64,000 nt of DNA. Origin: Dryocosmus kuriphilus (taxonomy: Eukaryota > Arthropoda > Insecta > Hymenoptera > Cynipidae). Shown one piece after another: positions 44,401 through 54,545 of this stretch. The position numbers and the translations under genes are program-made. The notes below the pieces were generated by a model. It was not told where the DNA came from, ran no database searches, and saw only the letters and a program-made list of their open reading frames with translations. Each line of letters opens with the position of its first letter. The stretch's first letter is position 1. Location: positions 79,783,421 to 79,847,420 of the forward strand of contig CM076189.1 of assembly GCA_038277395.1 (NCBI GenBank), written 5' to 3'.

Positions 44401-44949
44401 TTCAGTTGCACTTCTATCTCCTCATCCTCTAACTCTTCATTGTGTTCCTCTCCTATCATTCTCTGCTCTTTTCCTCTGAACCTAAGGAAGTTTCCTTGAA
44501 ATAACTCCTCTACTCTTCCATCATTACCTTGTCACTTATTATCCCTTTTTCCTTTCTCATTCTATTTATAAACATCCTTGCCTCGCCCTCCGTTTTAATC
44601 CTACTAATTTCTTCCTCTATTTATTTTTGCTTCTTTATCGTCCTTTTTCCTACGTAGATCTGTGTACATTTCATAATCTTTACATAATTCAACCTTCGTT
44701 CCTCTCCATCTTTCCAGTTCTTTTAGGCTTCCTTTACTTACTTTTTTTCCCCTGCAGTCCTTATCCCACCATGGGTTTGTCCAGGTTTTATCTTTTCCCC
44801 TTCAAATTTTAATATTTTTAACTTTCCTAGCCATTTTTACCTGTGTCTTTAATTCCTCCCACTTTTCTAATAACTTAAACTTTTCATATTCTAATTTCTC
44901 TGTCCTTTCTCGATATGCTTTCCTTGCTTCTTCTGTCCACACTTATTTT

Positions 44950-45703
44950 TCTACTACTACTCTCCCCGACTCTCTCTTTTCCTTTTTTATTTCGATTTTT
45001 AGATACACCGCTAACGGCTGATGATCCGATTCCACTGCTGACTCTACCTTCATTTTATTTATATCTTCCCATCACTCTGTATTGATTACAACATGATCTA
45101 TTACTGTAGAAGCATTGGCTCTTACCTACGTAAATTCCCCTTTCTCGTCTCCTTTCTTATTCCCATTATTATATATATATATATATATACCAACCGCTTT
45201 CTTCCACTAAGCCTAAGTGTTCCTTTCCCTCTTTGTTAAGCCAACAGCCCTTTGTCTTTCTCTCGTTATACTCTCTATCCACGTAAACACTTCCTTTTTC
45301 GCCTATTCTTGCACTACAATCCCCCTTATTATTAAGGTATCTTCTTCCTCCTTTCTTATGAAACTCTCTATTTCTTTTCTTCTCCTTTTCATTTTTATTC
45401 CATTATAAATTGGCACCATTCTATGCCACCTTCTTCTTATTTTTACTCTGCTCTCCTGTAAACCCTATAAAGTATCTTTTATTACTTTCTTCTCCACGAA
45501 GTTGTCTTGGACTCCCATTATTATGCCTCCAGTGACACTACTACCCTTGCCATCTTTCTTACAGCTCCTTGCAATTCCCACCGAAAACCATGCGGTAATA
45601 TACTTTTTGCTTTTTCGCAATCCTTTTCTTCCGCACAAGTTTCCATCAACCCTCCTATATCACACATTTGGACATATTTCCAGAACTCTCTATCTTTTTT
45701 CAT
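44950..45703 (-). pseudogene. LINE-2 endonuclease (inverted half)
   Basis: From 45,703: FWKYVQMCDIGGLMETC with the Glu box, then a conserved LPHGFRWELQGA. Further on, in other frames, are RGDCSARIGEKG (GDFNAR-like), IDHVVIN and ESDHQPLAVYL (Ser-Asp-His box near 45,025). Several frameshifts. A TA repeat lies at about 45,165-45,188. Confidence 0.65.
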
Positions 45704-45805
45704 TATGCCTACTACATTCCAAAGTACAACCTGTGCATCACTTTTTATAAAAGATTCTGTACATTTCTTCTCTCATTTCCTTCTCCTGTCGTTATACACC
45801 TTCAA

Positions 45806-46861
45806 TTATGACGTTATTTCTCCTTTCCCATACTTCCATTTTTTGAAATTCCCTTTCCACCCTCTTGCTTTTCTTAAAATTACCTCTAAACTCCCTACTA
45901 GTGAAGCTTCGATTTTTCTCTCCATTACATCAATCTTCTTTCCTATGTCATCGTCACGCAGAATTCTCGCCTCCTGCTCTCCTCTTTCTTCCTGCTGTTC
46001 CTTTCTCTCTCCTACCATTTCTTCTTTCCACTTATTTATCTGTCTTTCTAACACCTCTATACTCTGCTCATTATTTAGTTTGTCCCTTTTTATGCTTTGC
46101 ACATACTTCTCTAGTGTTTCCGCTCTTAACCTAACCATTTTCAATTCCTTTTCCTATTTCTCTCTCCTTCACTTCGTTTCTATCTAATAAGTCCCACCCC
46201 TTTATTTTCCTAGGCAGTTTTCCTTCCAATAACTTCCTTTTTCTTTTGTTCCGCTTTTTATTTCCTTTATTTCCACCCCTAAAGGCCTAATCCGTTTTAA
46301 TAACAATTCCGTCCCCACTCTCTGTATCTTATTTTCCTCAGTATCCTTCCCTGCCTTTTCTTATCGTACCCACCCCAGTTTGTTCGATTCTTCTTCTGTA
46401 TTCTCTCCCATTTCCCCTCTCTTCCCTTTTTCCATTCCTGTTGTTTTACTTACACTTTCCTTATGAGCCAATCCACCCAGTTTCTCGCCCTCTTCACCTG
46501 AGTTCTTTCTATTCTCTCTAACTGGCGACCTCACCATCATTTTGGCGTTTTTCTTAACCTTAAACGTGTTGGTTACAAGCAATTTAACCAAGCTTTCGTT
46601 TAAATTCCTCTTTCTGATGCTCAGCTTCGAGATCGTCTCCAAATCACATTCGCTATACAGCCTGACCCGTAATCCACTGCCTATTTCCCAACCCAGCTTC
46701 CTTCCCGCCAGCCTACACTCTACACTCTTTTTTACATTTTTAGATTTAATTTCCTGATTGGGCGTAGAAAACCTTACTTCGCCGTCGGGCTCTTTTTCAT
46801 TTTCCTCTTCCCTCGGATTCATATTTTCCTCTATCGGTAAACTACTTCCCTGTTTGTCCAT
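45806..46861 (-). pseudogene. LINE-2 ORF1 with coiled coil, broken
   Basis: Two open stretches, 46,861-46,361 (166 codons, Glu/Lys-rich, starting MDKQGSSLPIEENM) and 46,144-45,806 (112 codons, heptad-like KMVRLRAETLEKYVQSI, probably coiled coil). Stops and a frameshift lie between. Position upstream of the endonuclease suggests the RNA-binding ORF1 protein. The T/C-rich plus-strand ORFs across it are antisense. Confidence 0.5.
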
Positions 46862-47330
46862 TCGTTCCTATCTACTCACACAGATGGTTTCACTGTACTA
46901 TTTCTCCTCCTAATTCACCTAATTCATTCTCCCCTTTATACTATAATTTTATGATTCCCCTTATGTTTTATCTGTCCCCCACTTCTTCTCTCTAACCAGG
47001 TCTCTATCATTCCCTCTATTTTACACCCTCTCTTTTGCAATATCCCCTTTTTCCTTCTAGTCGCCCACTTTATAAACCTAACCTCACTTTACTGTATTTC
47101 TGAATTGCCCTGTTGTTTAATATATTTTATCCCCACTTATTCGTTTGAGACGTTTGCCCTTAAATTATTTCCACGTATATCTACTTTTTTCACTGAGATC
47201 GTTTTGTTTACACTAAAATCACTGAAATACCAGTACGCCATGCACATGCCAACTACACGTTATAACCGCATACATTCAACTCCGAATATTTGATTTCTTC
47301 ATTCTATGGCCTTGTACAGTCGTAGTAGGC
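46862..47330 (-). other. Presumed 5' leader of LINE-2
   Basis: No conserved ORF, upstream of ORF1 in the minus-strand half. The junction with the plus-strand half lies between about 47,330 and 47,390. Confidence 0.4.
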
Positions 47331-47384
47331 ACAATATACAGTATCGGATGTCAGAACTTGTCGTAGTGAGCCTTTGTCATGGTT

Positions 47385-48797
47385 TGGATCTCCAACCTTG
47401 TCAAGAGAAAGTGATGGAAAGAGAAGGGGGAAAGATATGTGCGCTCTTCGTGGATTTAAAGGCCGCATTTCCATCGATAAACAGAAAAAGATTGTGGGAG
47501 TTAATGAAGAAAAGAGGAATAAACGATAATTTAATAGAAAGGAGAAGGGAAATTTACAAGGAAGCCAGGGATGGAGTTAGAGCGGGGAAAGAAACATCAG
47601 AAGAATTCTGGACAGTCCTAGAGTGAAGACAGGTCTGCCCGATGAACCCACTGCTTTTTGCAGTGTTGATAGCGGACATTGAAGAGGAATTCAAGGAGGG
47701 ATTAGAAGGGGGATTAGTATTAAGGGAAAATAGCTTTTGGTCTCTAGCATACGTAGATGATAATGTGTTACTAGCGAATGAGGTGGAGGTTCTGAGAATC
47801 ATGATGAAAAGATTAGAGAGATATCTGTCAGACGAGAAACTAATAATAGATGTAAATAAGTCGAAGGTAATGATTTTCAAAAAAGGTGGGGGTAAAAGGA
47901 AAAATATTGATGAATGGCAATGGAGAGGAGAAAAGGTGGAAGAAGTAAAAGAATTTTTTTATTTAGGATTTTTGTTTAAGAAAAATGGGAACGTTAGAGA
48001 GCATGTGCAGGAAAGAGTCAAAAAAGAGCATCGGTAGTCATGAAAAAGGTGTGGGAATTAGGAGAGAAATTATTTAGTAATGATTTCAAGAGAAGAAATA
48101 AAATGTATGAGACGTTAGTGATGGGTATTTTATTTTATGGAGTGGAAACTTGTGGGTGGAGGGAATACGAGGAATTGGAAAGAGAGCATGAAATATTTAT
48201 TAGATGGGCGGTGGGTTTAGGCAGAGGAACGCCGTTGCGTATAGTATTGAAAGAGGTAGATGAAGAGAAAATTAAAATAAGAGCAGGGAATAGAGCATGT
48301 AAGCTTGAAGAGAAATCCTTAGAAATCAATGGAAGATTAATAGTTAAGACAACATTAGAGTAGAGTGAATGGGGATTAGGGGACAGACAGGGACTGGAAG
48401 GTAGAGCAAGATACTTAAATAGGAATGGTTGTTCAAGGGAATTAGTGAGTAGAGAACAGGAAAAGAAAATGAAAGTACAACAAGATCTGATAAATAGGGA
48501 TAGGGAAGTATTAAAGCAAGTAGTTGAGAATAATGTAAAAGTGGCAAAATATCATAAAAAGTATGTTTGGATAAAAGTAGATGGTATAGCATAATATCTG
48601 GAGAGTATGGGGAAAGAGGATCGCATAAAGTTATCGCGAGGGCAAACTGTAAAAACACGGAGGAGTGGAATAAGAACTGGGTGAAAGAAGAAGATAGAAA
48701 ATGCGTGATATGTGGGAGAGGCAGAGCAACCTTTAAGATTTGCTTAGCAGATTGTGAAAAAGTAGAAAGAGGATGCGTGATAATGGGAAAGATCTGA
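47385..48797 (+). pseudogene. LINE-2 RT core and C-terminus (3' half)
   Basis: Plus strand: EREGGKICALFVDLKAAF with the first catalytic Asp, then CPMNPLLFAVLIADIEEEF, then FWSLAYVDDNVLLANE with the YVDD box (about 47,755). Then come VNKSKVMIFKKGGGKR, VKEFFYLGFLFKKNG, MYETLVMGILFYGVETCGW and, at 48,567-48,797, a Cys-rich end (CVICGRGRATFKICLADC). Stops near 47,624, 48,036 and 48,361 and frameshifts divide it. Confidence 0.75.
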
Positions 48798-48949
48798 AAT
48801 ATGAAGGGAAAGTTAGAGGTGGTGACGTAGTTGAGAAAACTCGAAAGAATGAAAATAAAGAGAGGAGATAGCATACAAGGCTAGAATATAAAAATAGGTA
48901 ATCATAAGATATTTATATTATATTTTAGTATGTTAAATAGAGTTACAAG

Positions 48950-49085
48950 CTTGCGAGCGAAAAGGCACAAAAAGTGGCGAGTGAAAAAGTACAAAACTGT
49001 CGAGCGAAGAGGCATAAAAGTTAGTTAGCGAAAAGTAAAACATGGCGAACGAAAAGGTACAAATCCAGCGAGCGAAAAGGCATTT
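48950..49085 (+). repeat. About 27-bp tandem repeat in LINE-2 3' UTR, about 5 copies
   Basis: Units of the form GCGAGCGAAAAGGCACAAAA with variable length and substitutions, between the Cys-rich end and the (TAC)n tail. Confidence 0.75.
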
Positions 49086-49327
49086 TATACAAGAATCAAA
49101 TAATGAAAAGAAGACGTAAGAGAAATGAGAGGCAATACAAATAGAGGAAAATAAACCAAATTGTTAAAGTGTGGAAAGAGTGAATGGGTTGGACAGAATG
49201 GAGTGAAAGTAGATAATAGTAGTAAGAAATTTTAAATAGTGTAAATATTATATACATCTAACCTTCGATGTAGCAGATGCTGTGTGCATTTTTCTGGGCC
49301 ATGGTGGCCGAAATAAAATATCATACT

Positions 49328-49358
49328 ACTACTACTACTACTTCTACTGCTACTACTA
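49328..49358 (+). repeat. (TAC)n tail of LINE-2
   Basis: Ten or so TAC-like triplets marking the 3' end of the plus-strand half. LINE-1 sequence resumes immediately after. Confidence 0.8.
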
Positions 49359-49655
49359 AACGTTCACTAATCCCACATCAACACCCTCTTCGTCTAATTG
49401 CGCAATCCGTAGGCATTTATCCATAAATATATTAACTAACCACGACGACATGGCGCAACCTTGCCTGACTCCCTGCCTGATATCAAACCAATCACTCAGT
49501 TGTCCATATACTGTTACGCTCGCTCTACTATTTTCATATATTGATTTAATTGATTTAAGAAGCCAACAATTCACTCCATACTCTTTCGGAACCTCCCAGT
49601 GCTTAACTCTATCGACATTGTCGAAAGCTTTCTCCTTAAACACATAGAAAGCCCC
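49356..49655 (-). pseudogene. LINE-1 RT upstream part
   Basis: Reads KAFDNVDRVKHWEVPKEYG with the first catalytic Asp, then LLKSIKSIYENSRASVTVYG, then DIRQGVRQGCAMSSWLVNIF (motif B, normally MSPWLFN). It then runs into the LINE-2 junction. It continues logically at 44,099. Confidence 0.75.
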
Positions 49656-49656
49656 T

Positions 49657-52315
49657 AGAATATTACTTTAAATCCCGTAAATCATTGGCAACACTTAGAG
49701 CCCTTAAAGTCCCTTAAACCCGCTAAATATCATAAAACCCTTAAAAACCCCTTAAAAGTTTCCAATACATTAAATTACCAAAATACCTTTAAAACACATT
49801 AAAATTCTAAAAAGTCTTTCTAAACACCTAAAATACCTTAAAATCCTTCACATTCTCGAGCCATTAAAATATGTTCAATTCCTTAAACCCATAAATCCCA
49901 TGAAATAAAGTAATCCCTGCGAACCCTTTTCAATCATTTAAGTCCGTTAAATCCTTTAAATCACTCAATTTTTTTAAAAATCGCTTTAAATCGAAACCCT
50001 TATAAATTCTATAAATTCTTAAGACCCTATACCTATTCAAATTCCTTTAACCCTTGAAACTCCTTACATCCCTTGCAGCAATTGATCCCTTAAAATCCTT
50101 TGAATTACGTAAAATTTCCTAAATGCTTTAAATCGCCTAAAATTGCTTAAAGTTCATAAATCCTTCAAGAATACTTAATCGCGTAAAAATATAACCACAA
50201 AAATATAAGAAACCCTAAGTGCCTTAAAAATACGAAAGAACTTTAAACCCTTTGAACTCTAAAAATACCTTCAAATATCGGAAAAGCCACCAAAATGCTT
50301 TAAAAATCTAAAATTGTCTAAATTCTTTAAATCCTTTAAAATCATTAAAGTTTTTAATATCCCATAAACCTCTTAAAACTTCTCAAAGCACTTTAAATTA
50401 ACTAAAATTCATTGAAATCGTTTAAAAACCCTTAAAATCCTTTAAAATACCTTTAAATCCCTTCTAATATCTTGAAGCCCTTAAAATTGCTTCTTCACCT
50501 TGAAAAGCCTTAAAGATCATTCAATCCATTAAACCTTAAAATCCCGTCATCCTCTTCAACATTTTGAGGACGTAAATCTTCATTTAATTTTTAAAGCTAA
50601 TGCTTTCAATATGATACAATATAGAATCCCTTAAAATTCCTTAAACCCCTAAATCCATTAAAATCTCTTAAAACAAATAAAACTCCTTACAACTCTTAAG
50701 TCTCTTAATCCCTTAAAAATACTTTTAAACAACTTAAATCCCCTTAAAATACCTTAAAACCCCTAAAATACCTTTAAAAATTTAACTCCCTTAAACATCA
50801 TTAAAATCCCTTAAATTCCTTAAAATCTCTTAAATCCATTAAACAGCTAAAATTCCTTAATTCGCATAAATTCTTTGAGTCTGTGAATTCTGATTTAATT
50901 TTTAAGCTACTGTTTTAAGATTGTTAGTCTTGGATCACCTAAAATACCTCACGATACCTTGAGATCCCAGAAACCATTAAAATCTCTTAAAAATATTCAA
51001 ACACGTAAAATATTTTCGAACTTTAAAACCCTTAAATATATTTAATTTCCTTAAACCCCTTAAACCTTTAAAATATTAAAATTACTTCAAAGGTCCAAAA
51101 TACTCTAAAGCTCTAAAATTCCCTAAAACTTCTAAGATTCCTTCTGAACGTCTTATATCCCTTAAATATATAAAATCATAAAACAATTCAAATTCCTTTA
51201 ATCCCCTAAACCTCTTAAATCCCATAAAATGTATTAATCCTCGAAAATGCTTTTAAAACCCTAAAAATTCTTCAAAACCTCTTAAAAACCATTACACACT
51301 TTACGTCCCTGAAAATTTGTTAAAACCGTTAAAATAGCATAAAGCTACGTTAGTTCCTTATTTTCCTTAAATCTCTTCAACTAATTAATCCTTTAAGACC
51401 TTCAAATCCATAAATTAGAAAAGTCCCTAAATGACTTAAGACACCTAAAGCCTTTAAGAAAATGAAAATATAAAGATCCCTTAAATTCTTTTAAGCTATT
51501 TAAAAGGATTAAAATACCATAATTCCCTTACATCCTTTTTAAAGCACTTAAAATCTCTTTAAATTTCTTAAAACCCATAAAATCGCCTAATACTCTTAAA
51601 ATTCTATGCATGCACTTAAACCTAATTGGAACTTCTTAGAACCCTTAAAATCCCTTAGATACATTTGAAATTGCATAGACACACATAAAATCCTATAAAA
51701 CCCTTAAAGGCCCTTAAAATCTCTTAAAATTACTTTTTTTAACTCTTTTAAAATGCTCGAAACCCTTTATATCTCTTAGAACCTTTAAAGTCGATTAAGA
51801 TTACTTAAATTCCTTAGAAGCCCTTAATTACTTAAAACGCTGAAACTCCTAAAATCTATAAAACCTGTAAATGTCTTAAACTTCTAAAACCACATAGAAC
51901 CCTTTAAAAATTTAAAATTCTTTAATGCCCTTGAAAATCTTAAAATCATTTTATTACCTTAAACCGCTAAAGCTATTATAATTGTTTAAAACCTGATAAG
52001 AACCTTGAAATTTTTCAAGACCCTTAAAACCCCTTAAAACTTCTTAAACACCTTACGTTACTTAAAATCCTTTAATCCGTTCAAAAAGTTAATACTCTTA
52101 AAACGCTAAGATTCTATAAATCCTTTAAAACATCTAATACTCTTAAACCTCTTTAAAGCACTTAAAACCCTTCAAATATCCAAAGCACTTCAAACTCTTA
52201 AAACAATTTTGTATCTATAAAGCCCCTTATATCCCTTAAAATATCATAAATTCCATTAAATACCACAGCATTCCTTAAAACTCTTAAACACCCTTAAAAT
52301 CCTTTAAAATTTTTA
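49657..52315. repeat. Degenerate CTTAAAATCC-type array, unit C (2.7 kb)
   Basis: The longest uninterrupted stretch of this array. The higher-order motif GTGAATTCTGATTTAATTTTT interrupts at about 50,565, 50,885 and, at the end, 52,318. It continues the piece at 42,780-42,836. Confidence 0.85.
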
Positions 52316-54045
52316 GAAAATGAATTCTGATTTAATTAATAATGCTTCTGCTTTGAGTTTGGTACAATTGTGAAGTTTCAGATTACGCAATTCAGTGTTA
52401 AAGCGCTAAAAATTTAATAATATTTTTTCAACTTTTTTTCTTGTGCCATATGGGAAATCCTGATGATTACCTTTAGGAATGAAAAATTGGAAATGGAATC
52501 TTTGAAGTGAACACGGTTTAGAAAATATGTATGTAATATTTGTTGTAAATGATTATTACAATAATCTTTCTACCTACATTTAAAGTGATCGAAACACACG
52601 AACGTCAGCAATAACATATTAGTAAAGATGCTCATTTTTTTAAAACGGAAACGTTGATAGAATTACGAAGACTAATTATTTTTAGGAATGAGTTGCGCTA
52701 ATAAAGGACTGCAATATATTCTGTCTTTTACTACTTTTATCAGATCATGACGCTTTATTTATTCCTTAAAAAAGTAGTATGAATGACAAACATATTTGTA
52801 CTCGGATTTTGAAATTTTTCGTGCATGCTAGATATATTGCGCACAACCATCAGAGAATCACAATTATTAAAGAATACAATATTTTTTAAAGATTGAATGA
52901 ATACATTCAGCAAAAGAATACTTAAAATTATTTTCCAAATTTTTTTAATTTCTCTGTTATATGTAAAAATTCAATTAGCAAAAGAGAAAAATTTGCTTCA
53001 ATCAACTTCCTCTAAATTCTTAATTTTTTGAGACCCAGTTCGAATTCCATATTTTTTTGAACTAACTAAATTAACAAAATTTATTTGGAGTAAATAAAAC
53101 AAAATTTTATTTTTTTATTTTTAGGGTTTTTGAAACGAATTGTAGGAATTTTTAGAAACTCTAAAATGTAGAAACTTGAGCACCTCTTTTTTATTCTTAA
53201 AGTTTAAAGCTAACAATTAATATAATTATTATGTTTCTATATTTTATATATATATATATATATGTACTTTTACATGTAAAAAATTGTATAATAATGTTTT
53301 TGGTTAGCACAAGTCAATTTTAAATTGTGCTTTTCTTTATTTCAATACGTAATTAATAAGTGGCACATGAATATTCGAAAGGAACTGCTTGAACCTCTCT
53401 GGCGCTTCGCTTCATATAGCCGTGGTAGTGCTAGAGCGGGGACACATATTAGACCTCTTAACAGTACTTGTAAATTTTTACATTTAATAACTTACATATG
53501 TTTTATTAAATTAAATAATTTTATAATTTTATAAAAATTTCTAAGTTTCTTCTTTTAAAATAAAAAAAATTATAAATTTTTTTATCGAGTTTATGCAATT
53601 AAATCTTGGTTCATTTCAAGCTACAAGAAAGTTAGAAAAGTTTTTTAAATATTTTTGTTTTGAATTTCTAAAATTTCAAAATAAAAAACTTTCTAAAAAA
53701 TTTTCCAAGTTTATCACATGCTAAACTTCTAAAAATCTCTTCTAGCAAAGTTTAAATTTTTTAAATATGACTAAAGATAAAATATTAGCCTTTTTTATTT
53801 AACTTAATTATGTTTTATTTGATCTAATTCTCAGTTTACTGGAACTCCACTTGGCCTAACTCTTATTTTCCGAATTATCATCTTTAATCGTTTTTAGAGC
53901 TATAACAAAAAGAAATATATCAAATATTATTTTAATATTACTGAATAAATAACTCAACCTTTTTTTTAAGTTCTCTTAGACGAGCTTTAGAAGTTTTTAA
54001 AAACTTAAAAATGTATAAAACTTGACAATCAAAAAAAAATTATAT
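52316..54045. repeat. D-type AT-rich block, copy 3
   Basis: No supported gene. It matches 25,341-26,720. A short GC-richer piece (53,370-53,460, with CTCTGGCGCTTCGCTTCATA) is absent from the other copies and may be a small insertion. The exon-like module lies at 53,830-53,880. A TA repeat is at 53,248-53,263. Confidence 0.6.
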
Positions 54046-54545
54046 ATATATACAACGGCGGCTTAGCCCTCCTGCGCGCTTCGCGCGCCTACCCACCATT
54101 ATTATTTATTAGTTATTATTCTATTCATATTAATATTATTATTATTATTATCAATATTAATATTAATGTTATTTTTATTGATACTTTGCCAACTGAACTG
54201 AATTTATATTATATTTTTAATTATATATAAATATATTTTAGTGTTGACCATATAGTCAACACTAATGTGAAATTCCATGAAATTGCCAATGGATTTCCTG
54301 GAACTTGATCAAATGATAGCTCCATTGGCGTAACCACCGCGCACCCTTTTAGGGCTTCACTTGCCTAGTTCAGCCAATGGTTTGGCTGGCACTTGATCAA
54401 AAGATAGATCCATTGGCTTAACTACTCCTAAACCCCTGGGGGCTTCACTTGCCTAGTTACGCCAATGGACTAGATTCTTGACACAGCGGCGGTGTTGGCG
54501 CCGGTGGCGGCGCGGCGGCGAGATCTTTTTGTAATATAGAGAGAT
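54046..54545. repeat. Palindrome-rich segment with 93-bp tandem repeat
   Basis: It starts with GCGCGCTTCGCGCGC (perfect palindrome arms, about 54,076) and an (ATT)n-like run. At about 54,284-54,475 two tandem copies carry GCCAATGG, then ACTTGATCAAA.GATAG, then CCATTGGC, then GGGCTTCACTTGCCTAGTT. GCCAATGG and CCATTGGC are inverted, so each unit can fold. A GCC/GGC-rich end (GGCGGCGCGGCGGCG) follows. It could be a MITE or Helitron-like end, but no type was identified. Confidence 0.5.

Larger units (their letters stand above)
44101..49354 (+). mobile_element. LINE-2 of nest, 5' half inverted (twin-priming-like)
   Basis: The 3' half (about 47,385-49,354, plus strand) has the RT from the catalytic core on, the C-terminus, the 3' UTR and a (TAC)n tail. 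The 5' half (44,101-about 47,330, minus strand) has ORF1, the endonuclease and the RT N-terminus. The two halves are complementary parts of one LINE type, joined head to head. The order inverted 5' part, then 3' part, then tail is what twin priming produces. It lies inside LINE-1. Confidence 0.65.
42837..49656 (-). mobile_element. RTE-like LINE (LINE-1 of nest), split by a second LINE
   Basis: Minus strand. The (ATT)n run at 42,837-42,885 is its 3' repeat tail. 3' coding lies at 43,447-44,099 and the upstream RT part at 49,356-49,643. The piece between is another LINE. It is 5'-truncated at about 49,656, where the array resumes. The 3' untranslated part (42,886-43,440) contains no ORF. Confidence 0.75.

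Noticed and set aside
45507..46187. 226-codon plus-strand ORF, Ser/Phe/Leu-rich
   Set aside because: Antisense of the A/G-rich ORF1 and endonuclease of LINE-2, with no domain of its own.
48344..48874. 176-codon minus-strand ORF
   Set aside because: Antisense of the LINE-2 C-terminal region. The plus strand has the conserved LINE motifs.
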